A stretch of DNA of 64,000 bases, taken from Pisolithus tinctorius (taxonomy: Eukaryota > Basidiomycota > Agaricomycetes > Boletales > Pisolithaceae). Position 1 is the first letter of the stretch, and each line of letters starts with the position of its first letter. Positions 1 to 12,500 of this stretch are shown in pieces. The notes under the pieces are model-generated. The model was not told the origin of the DNA. It searched no databases and worked only from the letters and a program-made list of their open reading frames with translations. The DNA is taken from NCBI GenBank assembly GCA_024663395.1, contig JANFAH010000062.1, positions 186,001-250,000 of the forward strand. Direction: 5' to 3'. Position numbers and translations under genes: made by a program.

Positions 1-1899
1 CCGGTTTTGGTCTCTGCTCCAACCAGTATGGAGACGATACCCTTGCCACAGGCTGGCACAACTCCGCCTTCCAATACCCAATCATCTCTTGGCATTACAC
101 AGCGCGTGAGACGCTTCAGGGATACGTTGCGGGTGAAACCTGCGGTCTCCAGCGTGGAGGAAATCTCATCCCCACCTACTGATCAGCAAGCCCAAAACAA
201 CACTTCCTCAGGCCTCCGTAGACGCCCTACACTCCCTAAATTTAGTCCACCCGACCCTGCGAAGTCCAAGATTCCTCCATCTAACACCCAAGCTTCGACA
301 ACGACACCTGGTCTGAAAGGATTGATCGCACGTTTTCGGAAACCCAAAACTAGCGAAACCCATGGAGATAGTCACTCTAGCAACCGTTCTCGGACATCGC
401 CTTCTGACTCTTCGCCTACGGCATCGGCATCGTCTCATCGCGGGAATTCTGTGGCTACCCTGTCGATGAAGTCTGGCGGGTCTTCGTCAGCGGAGGCGAC
501 TGCCCGTCCAGCTACCGTCACAGCCGCACTTAACAGCGAAATGGATTCCGCAGCCGTGAAACAACTCTTCGACGCTGCCTCAAATCTTGGGCTAGACAAA
601 GTGGCATTGAATGACTTGCTTGCTCGTTCGACGTCTGTGTCGCGTGCAACGGGTTGGGGTTTGTCTGCAGGATCTCGTGCCGCACGTGGGACTAAATCAC
701 CGACACCTACCAGGCCAGTGGCCGATAACGTCGATCAAACCCTCTCCGTTACACCCGAAGATAAACCGAACGATGACGTTAACAGCACTGTGAATGGCGC
801 AGACGACAGGACCGTGAGAGCCATGACAATGCGAAAACCCGTAAATTCCACACCATCCGACCAAGGCGTTGAAAGCCCCGCAGTAGTTCGAAGGACACTC
901 ATCTTTCCCTCGGACTTTAGAACCTCCAAAGTCGATGCGAGCCAAAGTTCCCGGAGGCATTCTATGAAGAAGCATCGCCGCTCTAGCAGTGCAACTTCGG
1001 CGCAGTCAGCCCGGTCTGTGCATGATCGGGCACCAACGCCACCACCTCCGAAGACAAACGGTGCTCGGCGCCTGTCAACAGACCGCTCACCACCTGTACC
1101 GTCGATGGCAACCTCTATCACCGCACAAGCCGAGGCGCTTCTCCGTGGACCCACTGGAGGTGTCACGACGGAAAAGTCGAACTCTGCGTACGAGTCGCTG
1201 TGAGTGATCTATCCCGTCCCAGGGTTTCTATCTAACCATTTCCTTGTGGATCAGTTATGACATGTACTCTGGTGAGAACAAGCATGCATCCACCCTCGTG
1301 GACGATTCAGGTCGGGAACGTGGTCATGATAGCACAGCCACTCAGGAGGGAACTGCGGTTGAGGTCGTTGAGATGGCCAATGGGGAGACGATCTGGTAGG
1401 TGACTTGCGTATACTTTTTGCCGTATGCGGGACTTATTCTTCGTCAAGGTCTATCGTGAATGGTCTACGGGAAGATGATGTCGAGTCATTTAATGCCAGC
1501 AGGACAAGTTCACCCGATTGCGCGCGGGAGAACAGAGATGATGTGCAAATATTTGTCAAGGAACATGCGCGTTCGACGTCAAAGGGTAGCAGCTCCTCGT
1601 TCTCGCTGAAAAAGGCATATCAGGGCAAGAACCGTCCGGAGACGAAGGTAGGCCGAACAACATATCAAATTTAGCCCAACACCCAATCACCTGCGCCCCA
1701 GATTTATTATAGCTCGTCTGCGCAAATTGGTCGACTTATAGAAAATCTTTCTCAAGGAATGGACAGTGGTTCTTTCAACTTTATCCCTAATCACCATTCT
1801 GATCGCTCGAGTCCGAGTTCCTTCCAGTCTGGTGGCGATGGTCACTGGACGGTTGAAGAAAGACTTGAACAGCTGCTTGGCGCGATGAGGGACCCTTGA
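1..1899 (+). CDS. 3' part of a conserved low-complexity protein, function unknown
   Basis: The frame is open from the window edge, so the true start lies outside. Four exons can be read: 1-1199, 1255-1395, 1449-1647 and 1702-1899, each joined by GT-AG introns that keep the frame. The first exon is rich in Ser, Pro, Thr and Arg with basic patches and looks disordered. The last three exons are less repetitive and probably the conserved part: YDMYSGENKHAS, then VVEMANGETIWSIVNGLRED, then a tail with SAQIGRLIENLSQGMDSGSF and a TGA stop. No catalytic or membrane motif is visible. I do not recognise the family; the pattern of a disordered N-terminus and conserved C-terminus suggests a regulatory or cytoskeleton-linked protein, but that is only a guess. 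Confidence is high that it is a gene, low on function. Confidence 0.8.
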
Positions 1900-2057
1900 G
1901 TGCTTGATCGGTTTACTGATAGCATATGCATATTGTGTGGTATATGGTTTTCTTGTTGGTTGTCTTGATATTGGATTACATACAGTGCTCATATCATCTC
2001 TGTTTAATATTCTGGGATATGTTGGTTCCCTTATCGTGTTGTTATGTAGTCCTCTCG

Positions 2058-2752
2058 TCACCCGGTCATATTCAAGTCAAGCCAACGGTTAAGATTCAGC
2101 GTCACGAGTGCTTCAATCAAGAGCAGCCCATTCGTGAAGCAATATTGAAGGGTCCCGTGTGACATGCCGACGGGAGTCGAATGGTCGAACTTATGGAATG
2201 TGGCAATTTGTACATTCAGATTTGGGCCTGCCCACAGCTGACAGTGACAGCGAACAGTGAGTTGTCTGTACCTACATAGAGCCAGATGTCAACGTACTTC
2301 GTATGATGTAGGGTCTTCATATGACCGACGCCATTCATACATCCGGTCGTCGGTAGCGGAGACGAACTGGCGGGCACTGACAAATGGTGCGTCAACAACT
2401 GAGAGGGGGGACAAGAATATTTGAGAATTACTTGGGGCTGGATCCCGGCATGATGAGACGTTCTATGGGGATCTCTCTGGACTGTCCGAGTGTCAGGAAT
2501 TGCGCAGACCCGAGTCCGGAATGGCCTCCTGCCCAATGGAGGGCAACAGCGGGTTGTCTGTCGCTAAAAATCTGCAACAGAAGGGGGCGGGTTCACGACT
2601 GACGTGGCACAGCCAGCGACGGTGCCCACCGTAGTGCACATGTCCGTGGTCTCAAATTCGAAGAAGACGTGCTTCTCGTCTTCTCCGATGACCATGCAAT
2701 CACGAGGATCATCGCGGCCAGTGAAGAAAACTAAGTAGGGGAAAGCAGACAT
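2058..2752 (-). CDS. DUF6593 family protein
   Basis: Four exons on the minus strand: 2752-2630, 2571-2432, 2376-2298 and 2237-2058; all junctions are GT-AG and in frame. The protein of about 173 residues starts MSAFPYLVFFTGRDDPRDCM, carries the YEWRR core in the third exon, and ends with LNRWLDLNMTG after a stretch that reads TPVGMSHGTLQYCFTNGLL. This layout (an early short strand region, a Tyr-x-Trp-[KR]-[KR] core and a C-terminal LxRW helix) is what I know of DUF6593, a small family expanded in Agaricomycetes with no known activity. There is no signal peptide and no clear membrane helix. It is transcribed in the same direction as the BTB gene that ends about 520 bp upstream. Family call is from memory of the pattern, so moderate confidence. 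Confidence 0.7.
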
Positions 2753-3272
2753 GGTGAAGTGGGTTGTTTGACTGGTAATTCATGAACTTCGCAAGGCTTC
2801 ATATACCCTGCGGACATTGCAAGTGCTTCCCCGGTTTCGTCAGAGGCCCCCTTGCGACCACCGGACGGATGAAAACTAGAAAATAAAATAATACCTTATC
2901 GATATTGGCTTACAGCCAGTACAGGAAGACCCCCCCTAGGTGGAGCGAATAGAAAATTACTGAAAAGCACCCGTCTTGGGGAAACGCGGGGGCTCGTGAT
3001 TGTTTAATTACCCGGCTTCGTGCATCACGCTAGGTTCGTGGCTATCAGCGCGTTAAAAGCTAAAACGGGCACCTACCTTGTAGGGGCATCTCAAGGAATT
3101 CATCGTAGTCAAGGCCATCCATGCTGTATCACTAAGGAGTGCTTCGTTCATGGCCTTGGCCAACGCCAACAATATTGATGCAGAGTTTGGATGAAATCAA
3201 CACATGGCGTGGGATCATTGATCAACTAAACCTAACATAACGCAGTATAGTCGAAAACAGCACGTCGGTGGC
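2753..3272. other. intergenic, no gene seen
   Basis: About 520 bp between the start of the DUF6593 gene and the stop of the BTB gene, both on the minus strand. It should hold the DUF6593 promoter and the BTB 3' UTR. I saw no convincing coding frame, RNA gene or repeat. Confidence 0.5.
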
Positions 3273-4975
3273 TTAAGAGTTAACCTTCCACAGCGGCCGT
3301 TTTCGTATCTTGCGAGTGACATGGACAGCACTTTCACCCATGTGACTACCACCAAAGGCAAGTACGACCGTCTCTTCTGCTCCACGACCCCGCGCAATGC
3401 CCTTTTTTCTCAGCTCTACGGCGTCCTTTGCAAATTTAAAACGACTTTGATCTGAACCTAATGTAGCGGGTAAGATTATAGCAAGTCGGACCAACGTGAG
3501 GAAAACGAAGCCGTACCTATTTGGAAGGCCGGGGACTCAACAGCCGCCTTGAACATGTCGAAGGGCACGAGGGAAAATATCTGAAGCAAGGTCTCTCGTC
3601 CCGACCTGCCTTGTGACGAACCAGATTCGGAGACAGCGGATGAATTTACTTCCAATACGTTGGGAAGGGTATCCACGAGAAAGTGGAATACATCATCTCG
3701 CAACCTCCGCGCGTATTGACCAAATACGGATGTTAGGGTTTGTTGTTCGGGGTCGAGTGATCCGTCTGAGCCAGGAATGCTGTCAACGAATTCGAGCCAT
3801 TCATGAATCGTTTCCACATTGATGGACTGCCTGCAACTTTCGTACGCGTACACACAGAGGTCATCCATACCCCCCAGTAGGCAACCGGCCGCCAGAACGC
3901 CTCGTGAATTGTCGGGCCGGATAAGATCGATGGAAACAGATGAGTAAAGGTAACCAAGCGCTGACAAAATGACAAATAATGAGTGACCCGTGACGGACGA
4001 AGACCCATCAGTGTGATACCTATGACGAAACCCTGTGAATGCAGCGATTAGCCTGTCAAATCTAGTAACAGCTACGTCAATGAAAATGTCCAATGCGGAC
4101 CCCCGGAACGGTAGTTGTAAGAGATAAGGGTCCTCAACTACTAGTACCCGGGGGGTAATTTACAAATACCGACAAGGGGTATATTTATCGCCACCCAGGG
4201 TGGCACACAAGGAACGGACCAATGGTTCACGTAGAATAAATGCCCACCTCTTGCGTGACTTCTGGTTCGTTGTCTAGTTGTACATATATTACGCGTTGGC
4301 CACCTGCTGGGGGGGAAGTGGACATTAAATGTGCGAGGAATGGTGACCGCGAGAGGATTATGGCGTGAAGACGATACGAGTTCTGGCGGACGTTCTAAAC
4401 TCAGACGAAACGATTGATGCCCCTTCTTCGTAGATTAAATGAACAACGAACTCACAAGGATAGTGTCGGCGTAGTGCTGTATCACATGGGGGAAAGTTAA
4501 TTTGGAGTATTTTCTAAACTAAAACGGTGGTACTCACGCCGGTCTGAAAGCCTGCATGATAGAGATGATGTATAATTTCCTCGTTGTGCGAGTTAAGTGC
4601 TCTACCACAAAAAGGGTGGCAGTTTCATGATTTTCCCGTGTGCAAAACACGGAGCCCAGCCATGAATGATAAGATCCAGCAAGATGATCGGGAAAGAAAG
4701 CACACTCTGGGGAATACTCACTGCGAATACCCATTAGAGGTGGGGAGAGGAGATACTGCAACCGAGTCACATGGAAGGTTTTGCTGGTTTTGTATTGGGG
4801 TTTCGAGACCGTTACTAGGAGTGCCATGACCATTAAGACTTGCGCTCGACGAGGAAGAGAGCAGGATTTCCATGTTTTTGTCTGACGAACGGTGCGCCCA
4901 GCAACTCAGGATATGCGTCAAGTCTGGCGGTCGCTCCAACGAATCGGACGGGGTTGCAAGGTTGACCAAGTCCAT
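3273..4975 (-). CDS. BTB/POZ domain protein
   Basis: Seven exons can be joined in frame: 4975-4722, 4601-4538, 4476-4456, 4394-4248, 4032-4020, 3960-3517 and 3457-3273. The N-terminal 85 residues are Ser-rich. A BTB/POZ fold follows: HYADTIL then NVRQNSYRLHAIILSRSPFL is the typical 'aDv.l.v....f.aHr.iLaarSp.F' signature, followed by VIYVQLDNEPEVTQE and GFVIALGYLYSS. The remaining C-terminal region ends in RGAEETVVLAFGG and a basic RKIRKRPLWKVNS tail. BTB domains mediate dimerisation or recruit Cullin-3 ligases; which applies here cannot be told. No BACK/Kelch or zinc-finger repeats are seen. Two exons are very small (21 and 13 nt) but are needed to keep the BTB sequence continuous, which is the main support for them. 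Confidence 0.8.
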
Positions 4976-5072
4976 ACTTCCATTTGTGCGTCACATTTTT
5001 AGGTGACGGTCACTGTCACACGAGAAAATAGGGGGACCCTCTTAGTATAATGCGGGCATATGTACTAGTTTT

Positions 5073-5990
5073 CTACACTCCACTAGGTACTGATTTACCG
5101 CCTGAACACCAATCTTTAAATGATAAGAAATCAAGCACGGTGCCAAATCCATTGACGTCGCCACCCATATAAACGAAGTCACTCATCAAATTGTGGCTGA
5201 CACCCTGCGCAGCTGCCAAGGGTCCACAGATACAAGGGTATGAAGGAGGCACTGCAACATAATGGGGTCCGTGAGAAGGATCGAAAATGACCTAGAAATT
5301 TCATTGGAGAGTGAGGATACCAAGGACGATCAGTGTTTGCGTTACCATGTGCGATCTATCGGATGCAAAGCTGTCCAAGTAAACCTTACAAGGAACGACC
5401 CTGAAGAGACTGCAGAGGACGATGAGTCTCCACTGAGATAAGGTAATCGGCTTTCCCGTAGTTGATCGTACCTTTGGAATTGTCCTGGCAAGTCCGCGTG
5501 GCCGGGGAAAGTTTGCTCCACGTATTCTATACAGTAGATAAGATCCGGGTTGAGCCCATGCCAGAAGGCGATGAAGCGTTTCACAGTCGAGTTTATACGT
5601 ACCTTCCCAAGGACATGGCACGGGAAGGCGAGTGTCCAGATCATAGATCCAAGTTTCTTGTTCGTCATCTCGATTTACAGCGAAGGCCCCGCGCAGCGTT
5701 AGAACAACATGGTAGTCCCATATCACTGCGGTATCTCTAGACGAGCTTATCCGCTGGTTCCATAGAGCGACCTGTTGAGGTAAGTAAAGTTGTGGCAAGA
5801 GAGAGTCGTCGGGATTGAGATGCGTTACCGTCCTGGATAAATTGGATACAAAGATAATATTGATATCCCACCTGCTGTCACTGTCCGGCTGTGCCAGCAT
5901 TCGCTGGGCGAGATGGTAGATATTCTCTTCGCAATACTGACTTGTGTACACGTTGTCTTCGAAGTTGGGTAGCATTAGATTCTCACTCAT
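5073..5990 (-). CDS. NTAQ1: protein N-terminal glutamine amidohydrolase (WDYHV family)
   Basis: The family removes the side-chain amide of N-terminal Gln, giving Glu, a step of the Arg/N-degron pathway. The signatures are plain: SQYCEENIYHLA near residue 18 holds the catalytic Cys, VIWDYHVVL holds the WDYHV motif with the catalytic His, and YDLDTRLPVPCPW holds the catalytic Asp. FASDRSHM closes exon 1 at 5346; a 54-nt intron leads to exon 2 (5291-5073), which reads VPPSYPCICG and ends with VLDFLSFKDWCSGG. The length of about 287 codons is somewhat over the roughly 200 of animal members. Part of the excess may be a retained 39-nt in-frame candidate intron after ARTIPK (GTACGA to CTCAG), so that region is uncertain. 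Start ATG at 5990 precedes the conserved Cys by a normal distance. Confidence 0.92.
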
Positions 5991-6964
5991 ACTCCGACGA
6001 GGGAGTGCTGTATTGCCCCTATTTGGGTCATTTTGCGATCGCTACCCAGCTGTCCAGGTTTGATATTTTGAACAACTCCAAGCTAGCGAAGCGTCTTATT
6101 AGAATCCAGGGTCGCTGACGAACGCATAATCTCCACTGAAGTCTTACTAACCCTTGACCCATTGGCAGGTGGCGGAATACCTCTTATGAATGGCACGAAA
6201 TATTTCCCTTGTCAACCTATTCACGTACAATTTCATCCGCAGCACGCGATTTCGAAACTCCCAGGGCCGGCTGCTTGAATGGCCGAGGGTTCCCAGCAGT
6301 CCATCTTGTCACCAACCTGTTAATCAAGTCTGCAGGGAAAGGGTCAAGTGCATGGCTTAAAGTTCACATTTCCTGAACTTCTCGGATCATGCCATAGTGG
6401 CGTTGGCCAAATTCCGCGGGAAGTATCCCTGCTAGTTACACTCGACGCAGTAGTAAATCTAGATCACCCAAAGGCACACGGGATCCGTACTGACCTTCCA
6501 AGTCCCATTTCTTGATTTTTTTGTATGGTAAAATCACAGAGGTTGAATCTTATAAAAGCAGTACACATCAGGCTCCACGCCAGCACTTAAGAACGTGCTT
6601 GATAATCGAGAGGGATTGCAGCCGCTGACTTGATGCCTGGTTCACACACCTATAAGTTACATGGTCGTTCTGTAAGGTCATGCCGCAAAGAGATCGACTG
6701 AACCATGATATCGTAACTGTCGAGTACTACTTATGTAACGATCGCCGACGTCAGAAAGAAACTCTGGTTATGAAATGCGGGACGGTCCTCCGGAACAGAG
6801 TTTGACGTTTCAATGCCAATTAGGGTATCTACTCACGTCAACAACGTTGCTGAATCTACCTTCCGGGGTCCGGTATCAGCCTTTGTGGGCAACAGGTTTG
6901 GACAGCCATACTGCGCGACGCCACGGGAACGAATCGATAGGATGGTGTGCCAGATAGGAAAGGC
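5991..6964. other. intergenic, no gene recognised
   Basis: Almost 1 kb between the start of NTAQ1 and the stop of ATP12, both on the minus strand. Only short frames without family resemblance are present (for example 6775-6957 on the plus strand). It should hold the NTAQ1 promoter. I see no repeat or RNA gene. Confidence 0.4.
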
Positions 6965-8118
6965 TTAAACCATATTAGTGACCAAGCAAGCAGAACTCCC
7001 CAATTCCCTGCGAACGTCATGGAAATCTACGTCGTGGGCTGGTGATAAGAGTTAAATGATGCACCAAAAAGGGATGGGCACGATCACCATCCTGTGGGTA
7101 AGAAGAGAGCGAGGAAACTCACTATCTTCCACCTCTCCCCACCTTTGTATCTGGCTCTCCACCTCGACTTGCGCAGCAGCAGCGGCTTGCTCGACAGTAA
7201 GGTGCCGCTTAACGAGAGCAAGCGCAATGAGGAAGGACTTCGTCACATAGGTTGCGCGCTCCATCGCTAAAAAGAAAGGTTGGAACCAACTCGCACAGTT
7301 GCATTCGCAGCGTACCAGCCATCTCCCATGGGTCCATCTGGCCAATAACATCGCCAAGTACTTTCTTCGTTTGCTCAGGTTGAGAGTGTAAAAGTATCGA
7401 ATCAAACACCTTGACTTCGACACCATACGTCGCCTTCACCCACTCAAGAATGGGCTCCCAGCGCTTTTGTTGCAGCTCCACCAAAGGCGGTGGGTCATCG
7501 TGATGGAAACTATGACAGAATGAGCAAGACCTCATATATGACTTTCACGAACGTACCAAATAGTGTCAGTGTCTAGGTAATTCAGGAGGGTAGCCTGAAC
7601 CTGCTTCCGGGTTTCCTCATCTTGGAGAGCATCGATTGCTCGCGCAGCGATCGATGTCTAGGACATTAGTCCACAAAACAAGATCAAGCCAGCTTCCCTA
7701 ACTTACCATTGGCAGAGCGTGTTGTTTAAGAAACTTTTCCTGGTTTTCCCACTCGTTGGCTATCACAGTTGCTGCCAAACGCTTTCCCTTTGGGAGTAAG
7801 AGTGTGTTGCCGGAGGGAGTCTTTAGTGCTCGTTTGTCCAGCGTCACGGCAATGCCATTATCCCTAATGTCAATTCCAACTGTCTTCCAGAAACGCTTCA
7901 GAGTAGCCTCTGCGCCTTCACGCATTCATAAGAACGCTGGGACATGGTATGATGCAAAAGCACTTGCGATTAGTTTCGGAGACCACGGGGCCCTCTCCTG
8001 ATATTGAGGTCGTAGTATATTTGCGGAAATGGTGTAGCGTATAACATGTCTGTACGGCTTGTCGCGACGATGACCAGGTTAGCCTGGCAAGAGATAAAGT
8101 TCGCGCGCTCCGCAACAT
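6965..8118 (-). CDS. ATP12: mitochondrial F1-ATPase assembly chaperone ATP12
   Basis: Six exons: 8118-7968, 7915-7707, 7657-7557, 7509-7316, 7266-7123 and 7038-6965. The first 40 residues are rich in Arg, Ser and Leu without acidic residues, as in a mitochondrial presequence. The body carries the ATP12 hallmarks: AEATLKRFWKTVGI, VTLDKRALKTPSGN, NEWENQEKF, TSIAARAIDAL, a WEPILEWVKATYGVEV segment, and the C-terminal QIQRWGEVED followed by THDVDFHDVRRELGSSACL. ATP12 binds the alpha subunit of F1 before it joins the beta subunit in the matrix. The first intron (7967-7916, 52 nt) starts with GCAAGT instead of GT; only this reading gives the expected ETNRAEATLKRF junction. The last intron runs 7122-7039; without it the conserved tail is lost. 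Confidence 0.94.
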
Positions 8119-9507
8119 TAGAGTTGATGGTATTTACTTGGGCTGGTAGTTCGACGCGCAAAAATCATAAGCACGTGACTCATGTAGTCTGATTCCGAAA
8201 GCATCAAATTTATTGAACAAATAAAATAACACATATAGCTCGTAGCAATCGGGAGGGAATAGATCTTCGCAGCTAGTGTACCCGGTCTTGCCTACGAAGG
8301 TCATAGGTTGCACACCAGAAAGAAGGACAGAAAGTCGCTTTAGTCCCGGTGCAACGATGTGAGGATATGCACAAAGCAAAGCTGCAAATGGAGGGTCAGC
8401 TGGGCATATGCAGCAAAAGAACAAGAACCAAGTGGCTGCCTCAAGATCAACATTATTGGTATCCACAAATTCGTAACACCCGGAATGGTTATTTGGGTAA
8501 GCCCACAGTGAAGTTAAACAGTTGACGGGTCACTTCTGCGCCAAAGGCAAGGGTAATTAGCTGTTATAATAGCCGTAGAGGGCCATATGGGGATGGAAAT
8601 CCGACCTTGAATATATGGTTCGAGTGAGACCAGAGCGTTCATTCGCATAAGTTAGAACCGGTCTGCGAGGTCGGACATGACAGAAATTTGAAGTAGCTTG
8701 CACCGTCGCGTTGGATGACATGAAGTGGTGCAGACCAGACGGAGGTAAAAGCAGTAGACTTGCCCTACAAACGGTCTGAACTCTGAAGTGCATGATACCG
8801 CGTGTCCCATCATCAGTTTCGGGCAAATAAACCATATCCTTGGGTTTCACTCTCAGCGGAGCCAGAATATGTTCGTGTGTGATTTGTTCAGAAGGGCTAA
8901 AGGCCGAGGGATGGCCCGGATGGGAGCAACGACGACTCGCAAGATCTCACTTACCAAGGTCACGATGAATAAATCTACATACATATGCGTCATCAATGAC
9001 GGGCGTCGAATGACAGCAACTGACACAGACTGACAAACGGAACGGGAGCAAAAACGAGCTAAGGTCCCGTACCTAATAACTCAAATGCTTGCCGGGTAAT
9101 ATGAGACAACCCTTCATCACAGCAGAAAGTCCACTCGGTTATCGCCTTGTTTACTGGGAGCGAAATTCTATTTCCTGATCAATGGTAACGGCATCAAAAG
9201 GATTTTATCTTAGGTGTGATTTGCATGATGGCATTGAGAATCGGCGGGCAGCCTCGATCACGCCGAGTCTGTTTCCGTCGATCCAAGTAGTTCCCTGTCC
9301 TATCCTGTACCGATGGTACAGTCCGCAGTTTCTCAGACTACTGGCTTAGTTAAAAATGCGCACCCGATACTGCTTACCAAGTACTGGTCGGCTCCTTGAG
9401 CTCCTTCAAGGACATGCACTTGCTCCTCGCATGACGTCACGTGCCAACCAGGGTTGTCCGCACGGCTATAACTAGTGCCTCTCTGTCTTGAAGAACATCG
9501 TCTTACA
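8119..9507. other. long intergenic region between divergent ATP12 and MSH3
   Basis: About 1.4 kb. Two minus-strand frames (8134-8466, 8557-8850) and short coding-like pieces near 9180-9300 are open, but I could not connect them by splice sites nor match them to a family. They may be remnants or chance. The right end should hold the MSH3 promoter. Confidence 0.35.
9432..9443. promoter_or_regulatory. overlapping CRE-like and E-box sites upstream of MSH3
   Basis: TGACGTCA (9432-9439), the palindromic ATF/CREB site, overlaps CACGTG (9438-9443), the E-box core, 65-76 bp before the MSH3 start codon. Both are perfect matches and overlap by two bases. Binding by a bZIP or bHLH factor is inferred from position and sequence only. 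Confidence 0.4.
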
Positions 9508-12500
9508 ATGAGTCGAAAATCGCCCGCAGTGCCAGTGGGGATGCAGAGTCAGCCCCGTATCTCTGCCTACTTCTCCCAGACTTCGTCGCCGGCCAAGAAG
9601 CGTCAACACGACAGTGGAAGCCCTGTCATAGACTTGACCCTTGGTGATTCAGAGGCAGTCGAGCAGCGACCCATCAAAAAACTTAAAGCAAGCCAGGATG
9701 GCCGTCCCTTGGCACACTGGCGTTTCGACCCAAGTCAGCCGTCTTCAGCAACTGTTGAAAGAGCATCATCCGTGGACGAGGGCAGAAAGAAGAGACACGA
9801 GGAGTTCAAACGCGTCCTACTAGGGGAAAACAACATTTTCGCTCGTCCTAAGCATATTCAAGAACAAGCAGCACACTCAGACGTGGGAGAAGTGAGTGGA
9901 GAGGATGAGGATGGAGGCCCTGAATCCGATCGCTCCGACGTAGCGTTCAAGGAGCTGACAGATTTGTTCTCGCATAAGCCCGTCAAAAAGAAGGGCAAGG
10001 CGAGTGCTCCTAGTATGAAACGAAACAAAGGAGCTCCAGAAGAGATTGGGCCGAGTGGGCTGCCATACACTCCTGCGGAACTACAAGTGGGTATCCCTAA
10101 ACTTAGCGGTCTGACTCTTCTCAGGAAGCGTTACTTTCTTACACAGTCGTTGAAACTTATCAGAGAAAACCCGGGGGTAGTTCTGATGATCGAATCTGGC
10201 TACAAATATTATTTCTACGAAGAAAGCGCTACGGTACGCTTGCCGGGAGTGGCGCGACGGGACACCTATCTAAGAGATATTCGCAGATAGCCAGCAAAGA
10301 GCTTGGCATAATTGCCTACCCGCGACGCAATCTCATGACTGCTGGTATCCCCACTCATAGGCGTGATGTACATGTCAAGAAGTAAGCCCGTTTTCTACTA
10401 GTGGCGATTCTAAAGTTTTACCTGAGCCATTAGGCTTCTTTCCCAGGGATACAAGGTCGGAATTGTGGAGCAGACAGAGACAGCAGCGCTCAAGAAAGCG
10501 AGTGAAACTAGAAACATGCTATTTGAGAGGAAACTCACTTATCTTTATACTGCCACAACGTACGCAGTGATACTGGGGAGAGTCAACGTGATGGTGATGC
10601 TGTTTATTTGCAGATACGTTGATGAAGTCGGATCTACCGACGACCTTGACAAGTATGGTGCTCCGTTGCTTGCTTGTTTCCTCGAGTCACCCAGCCGTGG
10701 AGCCGTCCCTGACGACCAAGTCTCGATAGCAATGATCGCTATCACACCCAGTACTGGTGATGTTATATGGGACGAGTTCGATGGTTAGTCGAGTTATGTT
10801 CGACTTGCTCGTCTTTTCTGCTTACCCGGAGTAGATTCGATTATGCGTTCTGAGCTAGAGGTCAGTTCTTGTTGATATGACAAGGCGTGGGTTTGTGACG
10901 CTCCAATAGACACGTCTTGTACACACTCGGCCAGCAGAACTGGTACTTCCAGAGCAGGGATTGAGTAGATTGACAGAGAAGGTGTTGAAACATTTTGCCA
11001 GGTAAAATATCCTCCGTGGCTTCTCGCCAGTATTAACAGGGAGTTGCAGCTCCGCAGCAGGCGAGCATAGAGTTCGAATCGAACGCTACGAGAGCCCCAT
11101 GGAGTACACAGCGGCCTTTGATTTTGTAACACAGTTTTACAATGATAAGGCAAAACAGGGAGCCATGAAGGATCCCAAAATGGGTATGAGACCGTGTCTT
11201 TCAATATCACCACTCTGCTATTCATTTTAGGCCTTTCAGAGGGTGTCCTTGACATTATTGCGAACTTCCCGCAGCGAGTTGTCATAGCCCTTGCACACGC
11301 TATTGAGTACCTTTCGGCATTTAGTATAGCGGATGCATTCCTTGGCGCCAAATTTTTCTCGAAGTTCGCTAACAGGACTCACATGTTATTGAATTCTAAC
11401 ACTCTTACCAACCTGTCGGTCCTCTCTTAGCACCCTAGAATCCAGTCTAATGCATCTTACAGAGAAATTTACCAAAACCAGACAGACTACACAACCAGAG
11501 GGTCGTTAATGTGGATTCTTGATCACACGACAACTAAGTTTGGGGCCAGACTACTAAAGAATTGGGTGGGCAGACCACTCACTGATAAGACGTTAGTGGC
11601 CTGTTTCAAACAGAGAGCTTCTGCAAAGCTAACCTCAACAGGATCCTGCAACAGCGAGTAGATGCCATCGAAGAGATAATCGCCTGCACCTCCGAAAGAC
11701 TGGTTGCGCTTCTGCAGGTTATGAGGAAGCTGCCAGACCTTGCGAAAGGACTCTGTCGGATTCAGTATGGGCAAGTGAGTACGTTGAACTCATTAGATCG
11801 GGTGTGCGGCTGAATCGCGTATGTATGAAGTGTTCTCCTAAGGAGCTTGCAACACTTCTTCCCGCATTTAACAAGGTCGCAAACGCATTTGACGGTCTTG
11901 TAAACGAGCCTGGCGGTGGCTTCACATCCAAGCTATTGAACGAAATTGCATTGGCGCTCCCGAAACTTAAGGCACCAATGCGTGACCTGCTGAGTGCCGT
12001 ATCCTTGGAAGAGGCTGCACAAGGAACGAAAGAGTCCCTATGGAAAGATGACGAGAAGTATCCTGCGTTGGTCGAGCTACAGCTGGTGCGTATTATATCT
12101 TATTATCGGAGCCCGTGACCGACGTTTTTAGATGATTCAAACTGTTGAGTCTGAGCTATCGGAGGAGCTAAAGAGAAGTAAGTTGACTTTTGCTGTTGAA
12201 ATCACTCGTTTCATGCCAACACATTTAGTCCGCAAAATTCTCAGAATACCGTCACTGCAGTGGACTACAGTCCTTGGCTTTGAGGTACTTTTCTTGCTTT
12301 GTGTGGCTCCTAAGTACCCTAACGCCTACTAGTATCTCGTAGAAGTAAAGAAAGCTGATAATCGCGAGGTTCCCGTTAGCTGGGAACTGGTGTCAAGGTA
12401 ACGTTCCATTCCTGTATTGCTGTGAATCGTTACTCTATGGTTACCCAGCACAAAGTATCTGAGACGTTACTATACTCCGGAAGTCAAAAAGCTATTGCAG

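Noticed and set aside
735..1166. 143-codon minus-strand frame inside the first gene
   Set aside because: It is antisense to a low-complexity coding exon whose frame continues through three further exons; composition is that of a shadow frame.
11012..11060. Apparent one-base frameshift in MSH3 after EKVLKHFA
   Set aside because: The acceptor after AACAG is one base out of frame, but the acceptor GTTGCAG at 11057-11059 gives a canonical 48-nt intron and an intact frame ([16 protein letters not shown]). MSH3 is therefore read as intact.
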